Source: Microbacterium sp. (GTDB lineage Bacteria; Actinomycetota; Actinomycetes; Actinomycetales; Microbacteriaceae). Taken from it: a stretch of DNA of 64,000 nucleotides. Shown in pieces: positions 43,053 to 51,482 of the stretch (positions within the stretch are counted from its first letter, which is position 1; each line of letters opens with the position of its first letter). A program made the translations under genes and the position numbers. The stretch is taken from positions 62,001 through 126,000 of the forward strand of contig JAFKIL010000005.1 in assembly GCA_017306415.1 (NCBI GenBank). The letters run 5' to 3'. Under the pieces are notes generated by a model. That model had not been told where the DNA came from, did no database searches, and saw only the letters and a program-made list of their open reading frames with translations.

Positions 43053-44780
43053 GTGCTCGGCAGAATCCTCTACCGCTATCTCAAGACGTACGGCTGGCTG
43101 GTCGCCGGCGTCCTCGTCTTCCAGTTCCTCTCGGCTCTCGCCGCTCTCTCGCTGCCGCGCCTGAACGCGGACATCATCGACAAGGGCGTCGCCCGAGCCG
43201 ACACCGGCTACATCTGGTCCCACGGCGGGTTCATGCTGCTGGTCTCGCTCGGCCAGATCGTCGCCTCGATCATCGCGACCTACTTCGCGGCCCGGGCGGC
43301 GATGTCGGCGGGGCGCGACATCCGCCGCGACGTGTACGACCGCGTGAGCGGCTTCTCCGAGCGCGAGATCTCGCGGTTCGGGGCGGGATCGCTCATCACG
43401 CGCAACACCAACGACGTGCAGCAGGTGCAGATGCTGGCGATGATGAGCGCGACGATGCTCGTGAGCGCGCCGCTGCTCGCCATCGGCGGCATCGTGCTCG
43501 CCCTCCAGCAGGACGTCGGGCTCAGCTGGCTCATCGGCGTCTCGGTGCCCGTGCTGCTGGTCGTCGCGGGGCTGATCATCAGCCGCATGGTGCCGCTGTT
43601 CCGCAGCTACCAGGGCAAGCTCGACGCCGTGAACCGCGTGATGCGCGAGCAGCTCACCGGCGTCCGGGTGGTGCGTGCGTTCGTCCGCGAGCGGATCGAG
43701 GAGGAGCGCTTCCGCGGAGCGAACACCGACATCATGGTCGTCGGGCGCAAGGTCGGGTCGCTGTTCGTCCTCATGTTCCCCCTCGTCATGCTGATCCTCA
43801 ACCTCACCGTGGTGGGCGTCATCTGGTTCGGCGGGGTCTCGGTCAACGCGGGCGACGTGCAGATCGGCACGCTGTTCGCGTTCATGCAATACGTCGGCCA
43901 GATCCTCATGGGCGTGATCATGGCCAGCTTCATGACGATCATGATCCCGCGGGCCGCCGTGTCGGCCGAGCGGATCGGCGAGGTGCTCGACGCCGAGTCG
44001 TCGCTGCGCCGACCCGAGCATCCCGTCGGTGCGTTCCCCGAGCCCGGCACGGTCGTCTTCGACGACGTCAGCTTCACCTACCCCGGCGCCGAGTCCCCCG
44101 TGCTGGAGGGCGTCTCCTTCCGAGCGGCCCGCGGCGAGACGGTCGCGATCGTCGGCTCGACGGGCTCGGGCAAGACGACGCTCGTCTCGCTCATCCCCCG
44201 GCTGTTCGACGTCACGGGCGGCGCGGTGCGGGTCGCGGGCGTCGACGTGCGCGAGGCCGACCTCGATCTGCTGTGGAAGGGCATCGGCCTCGTGCCGCAG
44301 CGTCCGTTCCTGTTCACCGGGACGATCGAGTCGAATCTCCGGTTCGGGCGGGAGGACGCGACCGACGAGGAGCTGTGGCACGCGCTCGAGATCGCCCAGG
44401 CGCGGGACTTCGTCGCGGAGAAGGAGGGCGGCCTGTCGGCGCGCATCGCCCAGGGCGGCACGAACGTGTCGGGCGGCCAGCGGCAGCGTCTCGCCATCGC
44501 GCGGGCGATCGTGCACCGCCCGGACGTCCTCGTCTTCGACGACTCGTTCTCGGCCCTCGATCTCGCCACCGATGCCCGCCTGCGGAAGGCGCTGTGGCAG
44601 CAGCTGCCCGACGTCACGAAGATCGTCGTCGCGCAGCGCGTGTCGACGATCGTCGACGCCGACCGCATCGTCGTGCTCGACGACGGGCGGGTCGTCGGGG
44701 TGGGCACGCACGAGGAGCTGCTGGCCGACAGCGTCACCTACCGGGAGATCGTCGACTCGCAGCTGGGGGTGGAGGCATGA
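43053..44780 (+). CDS. Heterodimeric ABC exporter, subunit 1
   Basis: A 575-residue half-transporter with six membrane helices then one ATPase domain. Walker A is GSTGSGKTT, the signature VSGGQRQRL is canonical, and Walker B ends in VLVFDDSFSALD: the catalytic glutamate is replaced by Asp. That is the pattern of the degenerate-site subunit in heterodimeric exporters of the TM287/288 or BmrCD type. The start is GTG 43053 with CAGGAG 6 nt upstream. It overlaps subunit 2 by 4 nt. The likely role is export of drugs, lipids or peptides; no substrate clue is visible. Confidence 0.9.
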   Translation: MLGRILYRYLKTYGWLVAGVLVFQFLSALAALSLPRLNADIIDKGVARADTGYIWSHGGFMLLVSLGQIVASIIATYFAARAAMSAGRDIRRDVYDRVSGFSEREISRFGAGSLITRNTNDVQQVQMLAMMSATMLVSAPLLAIGGIVLALQQDVGLSWLIGVSVPVLLVVAGLIISRMVPLFRSYQGKLDAVNRVMREQLTGVRVVRAFVRERIEEERFRGANTDIMVVGRKVGSLFVLMFPLVMLILNLTVVGVIWFGGVSVNAGDVQIGTLFAFMQYVGQILMGVIMASFMTIMIPRAAVSAERIGEVLDAESSLRRPEHPVGAFPEPGTVVFDDVSFTYPGAESPVLEGVSFRAARGETVAIVGSTGSGKTTLVSLIPRLFDVTGGAVRVAGVDVREADLDLLWKGIGLVPQRPFLFTGTIESNLRFGREDATDEELWHALEIAQARDFVAEKEGGLSARIAQGGTNVSGGQRQRLAIARAIVHRPDVLVFDDSFSALDLATDARLRKALWQQLPDVTKIVVAQRVSTIVDADRIVVLDDGRVVGVGTHEELLADSVTYREIVDSQLGVEA

Positions 44781-46894
44781 GCGCGCCGGACACGGTGACA
44801 GAGGAGGAGCGCCTCGAGGCCGAGCTCGCCGAGCAGGCGCGCCTCGCCTCCGGCAGCTGGGACAGCGTGGCTCCCGGCAAGGCGGCGAACTTCCGGCAGA
44901 GCTTCGGGCGGATGATCGGCCTGCTCCGGCCGCACGCCGTCGCGTTCGCGCTGGTCTCGTTCGCCGGCGCCGTGGGCGTGGTGCTCGCCGTGATCGCCCC
45001 GAAAGTCCTCGGTCAGGCGACGAACATCATCTACGAGGGCTTCCTCTCCAGCCAGCTGGCCGGGCGGTTCCCCGTGGGCGCGTCGCAGACCGAGGTGGTC
45101 GCGGCGCTCCGCTCGGCCGGGCAGGGCGACTTCGCCAACATGGTCGCGGCGATGCACGACTTCCGGGTCGGCGGCGGCGTCGACTTCGACCAGCTGCGCG
45201 TCGTGGTCGCGTGGGTGCTGGTGATCTACGTGGTGTCCGCGTTCCTCAGCTGGGTGCAGGGGTACGTCATCAACGTCATCATGGTGCGCACCATGTGGCG
45301 CCTGCGCGAGGAGGTCGAGGCCAAGATCAACCGCCTGCCGCTCGCCTACTTCGACAAGGTGCAGCGCGGCGAGCTCATCTCCCGGGTCACGAACGACATC
45401 GACAACATCACGCAGACGATGCAGCAATCGCTGTCCGGCGCGCTGACGTCGGTGCTGACGGTCGTCGGCGTCCTCATCATGATGTTCTCGATCTCATGGC
45501 AGCTCGCGCTCGTCGCCCTCGTCGCGCTTCCCCTCATGGGTGTGATCTTCGGCGTCATCGGGCCTCGCTCGCAGAAGGCGTTCGGCATCCAGTGGCGCAA
45601 GGTCGGCAGGCTCAACGCCCGCGTCGAGGAGTCGTTCTCGGGCCACGCACTGGTCCGCGTCTTCGGGCGCGAGGAGATCTCCCGAGCGAAGTTCGCCGAA
45701 GACAACGAAGACCTCTTCCAGGCGAGCTTCCGCGCCCAGTTCCTCTCCGGGATCATCATGCCCGGCATGATGTTCGTCGGCAGCCTGACGTACGTGGGCA
45801 TCGCCGTGCTGGGCGGTCTTATGGTCGCGAGCGGCAACCTGCGGCTCGGCGACGTGCAGGCGTTCATCCAGTACTCGCAGCAGTTCACGCAGCCGCTGTC
45901 GGAGCTGGGCGGGATGGCGGCGGTCGTCCAGTCGGGCACCGCATCCGCCGAGCGCGTGTTCGAGCTGCTCGACGAGCCGGAGCAGGAGCCCGACGCGCAG
46001 GCACCGGCCCGTGAGGCCGGCGGCCGCGGGGTCATCGAGTTCGAGCACGTCGCCTTCTCGTACGACCCCGAGCGACCTCTCATCCGCGACCTGTCGTTCC
46101 GGGTGGAGCCGGGGCAGACGGTCGCGATCGTCGGCCCGACGGGCGCCGGCAAAACGACGCTCGTGAACCTGCTGATGCGGTTCTACGAGCTCGACGGCGG
46201 CCGCATCCTGCTCGACGGGCACGACACGGCGCAGCTCACGCGCGACGACGTCCGCTCCCGCACGGGCATGGTGCTGCAGGACCCGTGGCTGTTCGCTGGG
46301 ACGATCCGTGACAACATCCGCTACGGTCGCGAGTCGGCGACCGACGACGAGATCGTCGCGGCGGCGACCGCGACGCGCGTCGACCGTTTCGTGCACTCCC
46401 TCCCCGACGGCTACGACACGCTCCTCGATGAGGATGCCTCGAACGTGTCGGCGGGTGAGAAGCAGCTGATCACGATCGCCCGCGCGTTCGTGGCCGATCC
46501 GGCGGTGCTGATCCTCGACGAGGCGACGTCCTCGGTCGACACGCGCACGGAGCTGCTGCTCCAGCACGCGATGGCGGTGCTGCGCGAGGGGCGCACGTCG
46601 TTCGTGATCGCGCACCGGCTGTCGACCATCCGCGACGCCGACCTCATCCTCGTGATGGAGCACGGCGACATCGTCGAGAAGGGCACGCACGAAGAGCTGA
46701 TCGCGGCCGAGGGTGCGTACTGGCGCCTCTACCGCGCCCAGTTCGAGCAGGCGGCGACGGGTGTCGATGACCGCGTGGATGCCGCGACCCCCGCAGCGGC
46801 GGTCGGGGTCGGCGGCTCCCACGGTCCCGACGACTCGGACACCCCCGGCGGGGCCGACGTCGTATCGGGCGGCGCAGGTTCCGCGTCTCCCTGA
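44777..46894 (+). CDS. Heterodimeric ABC exporter, subunit 2
   Basis: A 705-residue half-transporter. An N-terminal extension of about 45 residues precedes six membrane helices; a large loop lies between the first two (about 90-140). The ATPase has Walker A GPTGAGKTT and a Walker B with the catalytic glutamate, VLILDEATSSVD. Its signature is altered to VSAGEKQLI. This is complementary to subunit 1, so one ATP site of the dimer is complete and the other degenerate. The C-terminal 50 residues are Gly/Asp/Ala-rich and disordered. It is translationally coupled to subunit 1. Confidence 0.9.
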   Translation: MSAPDTVTEEERLEAELAEQARLASGSWDSVAPGKAANFRQSFGRMIGLLRPHAVAFALVSFAGAVGVVLAVIAPKVLGQATNIIYEGFLSSQLAGRFPVGASQTEVVAALRSAGQGDFANMVAAMHDFRVGGGVDFDQLRVVVAWVLVIYVVSAFLSWVQGYVINVIMVRTMWRLREEVEAKINRLPLAYFDKVQRGELISRVTNDIDNITQTMQQSLSGALTSVLTVVGVLIMMFSISWQLALVALVALPLMGVIFGVIGPRSQKAFGIQWRKVGRLNARVEESFSGHALVRVFGREEISRAKFAEDNEDLFQASFRAQFLSGIIMPGMMFVGSLTYVGIAVLGGLMVASGNLRLGDVQAFIQYSQQFTQPLSELGGMAAVVQSGTASAERVFELLDEPEQEPDAQAPAREAGGRGVIEFEHVAFSYDPERPLIRDLSFRVEPGQTVAIVGPTGAGKTTLVNLLMRFYELDGGRILLDGHDTAQLTRDDVRSRTGMVLQDPWLFAGTIRDNIRYGRESATDDEIVAAATATRVDRFVHSLPDGYDTLLDEDASNVSAGEKQLITIARAFVADPAVLILDEATSSVDTRTELLLQHAMAVLREGRTSFVIAHRLSTIRDADLILVMEHGDIVEKGTHEELIAAEGAYWRLYRAQFEQAATGVDDRVDAATPAAAVGVGGSHGPDDSDTPGGADVVSGGAGSASP

Positions 46895-46911
46895 CACGGA
46901 ACCCGTGCCCG

Positions 46912-46933
46912 GTTCGGGACCATGGTCCCGAAC
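46912..46933. promoter_or_regulatory. Perfect 22-bp palindrome upstream of the gene at 46964
   Basis: Each half is GTTCGGGACCA read inward, giving a perfect 22-bp dyad. It ends where the -35 of the next promoter would lie, so it is a candidate operator. As a hairpin it would need a 4-nt loop and has no T-run, which argues against a terminator. Confidence 0.55.
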
Positions 46934-46951
46934 TGCTGCATCCGAGGTGGA

Positions 46952-46957
46952 TAGCGT
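46952..46957 (+). promoter_or_regulatory. -10 box of the gene at 46964 (leaderless)
   Basis: TAGCGT, 6 nt before GTG 46964. It is the same hexamer and spacing as the aldo/keto reductase promoter. Confidence 0.5.
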
Positions 46958-46963
46958 GCCGGT

Positions 46964-47608
46964 GTGGAGAGCCGGGTGGACCTGTGGTGGCTGCCGGTCG
47001 GTGCCGGCGGGCACGTGGTCGTCCACACGAGCAGGTGGTGGGAGCTCATCGTGGCGAGGCGGGAGCATCGCCGCCCCGAGCCGCTCTTCCACGCCGCGCT
47101 GGAGGTCTTCGTGGACTCCCGGCGATATGTGATCGAGATGACGCCGGCCTGGGGTCAGCCTCGGGCCGACCGTGGGGTCGCGGTGACGGGGCCGGTCGGG
47201 CTCCGCCCCCTCGGGCGTCTACGCGCCTTCCGCTACGAGGTCCGGGCGTGGCGGGACGGCATCCTCCCCGATCGCGCCTCCGCCGTAGGCCCCCCGGTGA
47301 CGATCCGGCTCGATGCGGCGCGCGCGCGTGCTCTGCGCGACGACGTCTCGCGGGTCCCCGCGCTGACGTGGGGGCGTCGTGTGCCCGAGGCGGACGACAT
47401 GTGGAACAGCAACTCCCTCATCGCATGGCTGCTCACCCGCCGCGGGCTCGCGGCGGAGTGGTTCCACCCGCCCGACGGAGGACGTGCCCCCGGGTGGGCG
47501 GCGGGGATCGCGGTGGCGACGCGCCCGCCGACCGTCCCGACCCCGCCTGGAACTTCGATGACGACGTTCGCGCCTTCCTTCGTGCTCTCCACCGGCGCGG
47601 TGATCTAG
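46964..47608 (+). CDS. Conserved actinobacterial protein of unknown function
   Basis: A 214-residue soluble protein. It opens VDLWWLPVGAGGHVVVHTSRWWELI and has RYVIEMTPAW in the middle and MWNSNSLIAWLLTRRGL near residue 146. These three blocks recur in unnamed actinobacterial proteins. The Trp-rich start, WNSNS motif and His/Asp scatter do not match a catalytic family I can name. The C-terminal 35 residues look disordered. Its stop codon overlaps that of the convergent MarR-type regulator (CTAG at 47605-47608). A 22-bp palindrome lies upstream of its promoter. Confidence 0.7.
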   Translation: MESRVDLWWLPVGAGGHVVVHTSRWWELIVARREHRRPEPLFHAALEVFVDSRRYVIEMTPAWGQPRADRGVAVTGPVGLRPLGRLRAFRYEVRAWRDGILPDRASAVGPPVTIRLDAARARALRDDVSRVPALTWGRRVPEADDMWNSNSLIAWLLTRRGLAAEWFHPPDGGRAPGWAAGIAVATRPPTVPTPPGTSMTTFAPSFVLSTGAVI

Positions 47609-48084
47609 ACCGACCTGTCTTCCTCCCTCGCGCGGGGGTCGGCCTCCCACTCCTCGATGAGCTGCGGCATGCGCCTCGCGAGGAAGCGGAAGAACGACGC
47701 CATCTCGGTCGCCCGCTCGTGCACGGCGGCATCCTCCCGCCCCTCCTGCGCGATCCGGGTGACGAACTCGGCCATCCGCTCGTAGACCGTGGCGTTGCTG
47801 GCGATCGACCCGTAGAACGTGCCGTGCGCGAGCTCGTACCGGTCGCGACGGTCACCGGGTCGCGTGCGACGCTGGATGAAGTGCACCCGCTGCAGATACT
47901 GCACCGCGCTCGACACCGAGGCGGCGCTCACGCCGAGGCGGTCGGCGAGGTCGGCGGCGGTGTAGCCACCCTCCGGCGCGGCGACGAGCGCCATCATCGC
48001 GCGCGCGGGCATGCGCGGCATCCCCGCCGCTGTCATCATCGCGGCAGCCTGTTCGGCGGGCTCGGTCGCCAGGTGCTCTGTCAT
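47605..48084 (-). CDS. MarR/GbsR-type transcriptional regulator
   Basis: A 159-residue winged-helix DNA-binding protein. MTAAGMPRMPARAMMALVAAPEGGYTAADLADRLGVSAASVSSAVQYLQRVHFIQRR covers the recognition helix; the key parts are LADRLGVSAASVSSAVQYL and the wing VHFIQRRTRPGDRRDRY. This GbsR-like class often sits beside ABC exporters and represses them. Here it is followed on the same strand by an exporter pair (48095-50652), whose promoter carries an inverted repeat. ATG 48084 has TAGGGT 7 nt upstream. Confidence 0.85.
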   Translation of the reverse strand: MTEHLATEPAEQAAAMMTAAGMPRMPARAMMALVAAPEGGYTAADLADRLGVSAASVSSAVQYLQRVHFIQRRTRPGDRRDRYELAHGTFYGSIASNATVYERMAEFVTRIAQEGREDAAVHERATEMASFFRFLARRMPQLIEEWEADPRAREEDRSV

Positions 48085-48094
48085 CGGGGCCACC

Positions 48095-49708
48095 CTATCC
48101 GTCGCCCGCGAGCTCGCGGCGTCGCATGAGCCCGAGCGAGAGCCCGGCGCCGGCGATGACCGCCAGGAGGATCCACCACAGCCCGCGCAGGTCGACATCC
48201 GCCCCCGACAGGACCGGCGTCACCGCGAAGGGAGAGATGTTCGTCGTCCACCCCGGGAGGCCGAACAGCGGCCCGAAGAGCCCGAGGATCGTCCCGGCGA
48301 GCACGAGCGCCCAGCCCACGCCGATCGTCGCCCGCGGAGCCACCACGAACACGAGCGCCGTGAGGACCGTGAAGACGGATGCCGCGGCCAGCTGCCCGAG
48401 CCCGGTGACGGTCACGGCCCGGTACAGCGTCGCCCCGCCCCCGTGAGCGGCGACGCCGACGTATCCGGCGAGAACGGCCGCGGCGACGACGATGACGACC
48501 GCGCAGGTGGCGACGACGACGTGGTCGGCGAGCCAGCGGACGCGATCGACGGGGCTCGCGAGGACCAGCTCTGCCGTGCCGTGGGCCTCCTCCTGCCGCG
48601 CACGCACGACGGTCTGCACGGCGGAGCACGCCGCCAGGATGCCGAGGAGGGTGAAGAACACGGTGATGACGGCCTCGTCGAGCGTTCCGGTCCGTGCGAT
48701 CTTCTCGAGGATCTGCTGGACGGCGGGATTCTCGCCGGAGATCTGTCCCGCGATGCCACTCAGAGTCGTGGCGAGCAGCCCGGTGAGCGCGCCCCCGATC
48801 GCCCAGCCGACGATCGACGGAGAGGCGAGGCGCCACACCAGCGCGTGCGGCGAGCGCAGCGCCGGACGCGCGTGTGCGCGTCCGCGCGACTCGGCGAAGA
48901 ACCCCGCCCCGATGTCGCGGGCGGACTGCAGGGCCGTCGCCGCGGCGCCGAGCAGCAGCCCGAACGCCACGGCGAGGAGGATGGGCCACCCGTTGTCGGC
49001 GTCGAAGGGGCGCGCCTGCTCGGCCCATCCGAACGGCGACAGCCACGCGGGCCACGCGCTCGTCAGGTGAGTGAGGTCGTCGCTGGGCGTCCCTGCGACA
49101 TTGCCGATCCCGCGGATGAGGAACGTCCCGACCAGCACCCAGACGGTGAGCGCGTTCGCTCCGCGGGACGTGCGCATGAGCTGCGCGGCGACGAGCCCGA
49201 TGCCGAGGAACGCGATCCCCGTCGCTCCGGCCGCGGCGCCGGTCACCCACGCGCCCCGCCCTCCCACGCCGGTCGAGGCGAGGGCGAGCGCGGTGAGCAC
49301 CGCGAGGACGGCGTTGGCGAGGACGCCGTGGGCGATCGTGGCGAGCGTGGGCCGCGTGCGACCGGCGGGCGTGGCCGCCACGAGCTCGGCGCGCCCGGCC
49401 TCCTCGTCGCCGCGGGTGTGGCGCACGGCGAGGAAGGAGCTCATCAGGGCGGCGAGCATCGCGAGCCAGGGGAGGATCTCGAACGCGAGGAATCCGCCCT
49501 CCGACGCCCCCGACGGCAGCCCGCGGAACATCAGGATGACGGGGTTCGCGAGGGCGGCGGCGAGCACCTCCTGCCGGTCGGCGAGCGTGCCGTACGACTG
49601 CGTCACGCCCGCGTAGCCGGCGTACCCGAGAAAGGCGGTCGCGACGATCCAGAGGAGCAGCTGCAGCCAGTCGCGCCGCATCCGCTGGCGCAGCAGCGTG
49701 GCGAACAT
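48095..49708 (-). CDS. ABC exporter permease (large, about 12 membrane segments)
   Basis: A 537-residue membrane protein made of two similar halves of six hydrophobic segments each, as in polyketide antibiotic/TetR-linked exporter permeases of actinobacteria. It opens MFATLLRQRMRRDWLQLLLWI, and each half has a conserved loop of the form EEAGRAELVAATPAGRTR or EEAHGTAELVLASPVDRVRW after its second helix. It overlaps the ATPase gene by one base (ATG 49708 within TGA), so they form one exporter. A reading frame running on through the ATPase gene to 50662 is a shadow, not a fusion. Confidence 0.88.
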   Translation of the reverse strand: MFATLLRQRMRRDWLQLLLWIVATAFLGYAGYAGVTQSYGTLADRQEVLAAALANPVILMFRGLPSGASEGGFLAFEILPWLAMLAALMSSFLAVRHTRGDEEAGRAELVAATPAGRTRPTLATIAHGVLANAVLAVLTALALASTGVGGRGAWVTGAAAGATGIAFLGIGLVAAQLMRTSRGANALTVWVLVGTFLIRGIGNVAGTPSDDLTHLTSAWPAWLSPFGWAEQARPFDADNGWPILLAVAFGLLLGAAATALQSARDIGAGFFAESRGRAHARPALRSPHALVWRLASPSIVGWAIGGALTGLLATTLSGIAGQISGENPAVQQILEKIARTGTLDEAVITVFFTLLGILAACSAVQTVVRARQEEAHGTAELVLASPVDRVRWLADHVVVATCAVVIVVAAAVLAGYVGVAAHGGGATLYRAVTVTGLGQLAAASVFTVLTALVFVVAPRATIGVGWALVLAGTILGLFGPLFGLPGWTTNISPFAVTPVLSGADVDLRGLWWILLAVIAGAGLSLGLMRRRELAGDG

Positions 49709-50652
49709 CACCGACGCTCCGCGGGCGCGCCGGCGTCGGCGGCCTCGAGCGCGGCGAGGTCGTCCCCGTAGTGGCGCAGGAAGAGCTCCTCCAGCGACGG
49801 CGGCTCGATGCGCAATCCAGCGACGTTGCGGCGGGACAACTCGGGGAGGACGGATGCCACGGCGTCGCTGTCGACGGTGAACTCGACGCGGCCCTCGGCG
49901 AAGCGCCCGTCGTGGGCCTCGGCGATGCCGTCGAGGGCGGTGGCATCCGCGGCGGCGAACGACACCTTCGTGCGCGTCAGGTGCCGCAGCTCCGGGAGGG
50001 TGCCGGATTCGACCACGCGGCCCGCGCGGATGATCGACACCCGGTCGCACAGGAGCTCGACCTCGGAGAGGATGTGGCTCGACAGCAGCACGGTCGCGCC
50101 GGCGCCACGCAGTCGCTGGATCTCGTCGCGGAACACGACCTCCATGAGCGGGTCGAGTCCGCTCGTCGGCTCGTCGAGGATGTACAGGTCGGCGGGAACG
50201 GCGAACGCGGCGATCAAGGCGACCTTCTGACGGTTGCCCTTGGAGTAGCTGCGTCCCTTCTTCTTCGGGTCGAACTGGAAGGCCTCCAGCAGCCGCGCGC
50301 GGTTCTCGCGGTACGCGGCATCCTTCGTATGCGCGCCGCGGAGGCGGGCGAGCAGGTCGATCGACTCGCCTCCGGAGAGGTTGGGCCATACGCTGACGTC
50401 GCCCGGTACGGACGCGATGCGGCGATGGAGCTCGACGGCCTGACGCCACGGATCGCCGTCGAGAACGGCGACGTCGCCGCCGGTGCGTCGGGCGAGGCCC
50501 AGCAGGATCCGGATCGTGGTCGTCTTGCCGGCGCCGTTCGGTCCGAGGAAGCCGTGCACCTGCCCAGCCTCGACAGACAGATCGAGACCGTCCAGTGCGT
50601 GCACGCGGCCGTAGTGCTTGGTGAGCCCCTGGGCTCGGATGACAGTGGTCAT
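49708..50652 (-). CDS. ABC exporter ATPase
   Basis: A 314-residue ATPase: Walker A GPNGAGKTTT, the Q-loop region ASVPGDVSVWPNLSGGES, signature YSKGNRQKVALIAAF (variant of LSGGQ), Walker B LYILDEPTSGLDPL, H-loop LSSHILSE. The C-terminal 90 residues match the regulatory extension of drug-export ATPases. ATG 50652 is chosen because a TAATGT box lies exactly 6 nt upstream, which predicts a leaderless mRNA; GTG 50658 is the alternative. The inverted repeat TTCAG-N6-CTGAA lies between the -35 and -10 regions. Confidence 0.9.
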   Translation of the reverse strand: MTTVIRAQGLTKHYGRVHALDGLDLSVEAGQVHGFLGPNGAGKTTTIRILLGLARRTGGDVAVLDGDPWRQAVELHRRIASVPGDVSVWPNLSGGESIDLLARLRGAHTKDAAYRENRARLLEAFQFDPKKKGRSYSKGNRQKVALIAAFAVPADLYILDEPTSGLDPLMEVVFRDEIQRLRGAGATVLLSSHILSEVELLCDRVSIIRAGRVVESGTLPELRHLTRTKVSFAAADATALDGIAEAHDGRFAEGRVEFTVDSDAVASVLPELSRRNVAGLRIEPPSLEELFLRHYGDDLAALEAADAGAPAERR

Positions 50653-50658
50653 GCGCAC

Positions 50659-50687
50659 ACATTACGCCGATTTCAGGAATTACTGAA
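50659..50687 (-). promoter_or_regulatory. Promoter and candidate operator of the ABC exporter
   Basis: On the minus strand, TTCAGT (-35-like) and TAATGT (-10, 50659-50664) are separated by 17 nt. The predicted +1 is the A of ATG 50652. The dyad TTCAG-N6-CTGAA (50672-50687) overlaps the -35 and spacer, where a repressor such as the neighbouring MarR/GbsR-type protein could bind. Confidence 0.6.
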
Positions 50688-50739
50688 TATTGCTTACGAG
50701 ATCCTCACGCCACGTCACTCGCAAGCATCCGCCGAGGCT

Positions 50740-50804
50740 GTATGTATACGAAGGGCGCCGATCGAGGACGCGGAATGCCGCATTTCAGGCTTTGTGCATA
50801 CAAT
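50740..50804 (+). promoter_or_regulatory. Promoter and candidate GntR operators of the propionate operon
   Basis: TACAAT (50799-50804) is a good -10 box, predicting +1 near 50811. The near-palindrome TTGTGCATACAA (50792-50803) covers it and has the TTGT-N4-ACAA form used by GntR/FCD regulators. A related TGTATGTATAC sits at 50739-50749. The stretch is AT-rich compared with its surroundings. Confidence 0.6.
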
Positions 50805-50822
50805 GAGACAGAAGGAGGTCGG

Positions 50823-51482
50823 ATGCGAGCCAGTGATCGTGCGTACGAAGCCCTCCTCGGCGAGATCCAGTCCGGCGCGCTCGCGCCCGGCACGGTCCTC
50901 GCCGAGGTCGAGCAGGCCGCCCGGCTGGGGGTCAGCCGCACCCCGCTGCGCGAGGCGCTCGGACGCCTCGCCGCCAACGGTCTCGTCGCGCAGCAGTCGC
51001 CCCGCGTGACCGTCGTCACCGACATCGACGCCGACGACATCCGCGAGCTGTTCGAACTCCGCCGCGCGCTGGAGGAGACCGCCGCCCGTCTGGCGGCGGA
51101 GCGGGGGGATGCCGCAGCCTTCGCCGCGATCGCGGACGGCTTCGCGCGCGTCTCGCTCGACGGCGCCGCCGCGATGGACGACTACTACGCCCTGATCGCG
51201 CGCTTCGACGCGGCGCTGGACGCCGCGGTCCGCAACGACTACCTGACCTCGGCCCTGCGTACCGTCCGCACCCATCTCGTGCGGGTGCGTCGCCTCGCGC
51301 GCGAGAACCCCGACCGGCTCGCGGCATCCGTCGCCGAGCACGGCATCGTCGCGCGCGCGATCGCCGACGGCGACGCCGAGCTCGCCGCGCACGCCACCCA
51401 CGTCCACCTGCACAACGCGCTGCGCAGCATCCTCGACTCCGTCGAGGGCCGCGCCGGCCACCACGAACGAGGAGCAGCATGA
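50823..51482 (+). CDS. GntR-family regulator (FCD type) of the methylcitrate operon
   Basis: A 219-residue regulator. The N-terminal winged helix is [23 protein letters not shown] and [21 protein letters not shown], the standard GntR signature. An all-helical FCD ligand domain follows, with [18 protein letters not shown] and two late histidines ([20 protein letters not shown]) at the usual metal-binding places. ATG 50823 has a GAAGGAGG ribosome-binding site. Its stop overlaps prpD, so it is part of the operon it probably controls. The ligand is likely an organic acid of the pathway, such as methylcitrate, but that is inference. Confidence 0.9.
   Translation: MRASDRAYEALLGEIQSGALAPGTVLAEVEQAARLGVSRTPLREALGRLAANGLVAQQSPRVTVVTDIDADDIRELFELRRALEETAARLAAERGDAAAFAAIADGFARVSLDGAAAMDDYYALIARFDAALDAAVRNDYLTSALRTVRTHLVRVRRLARENPDRLAASVAEHGIVARAIADGDAELAAHATHVHLHNALRSILDSVEGRAGHHERGAA

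Noticed and set aside
48095..50662. An 855-residue frame that looks like a permease fused to an upstream protein
   Set aside because: The first part is an out-of-frame reading of the ATPase gene; the permease starts at 49708, overlapping the ATPase stop.
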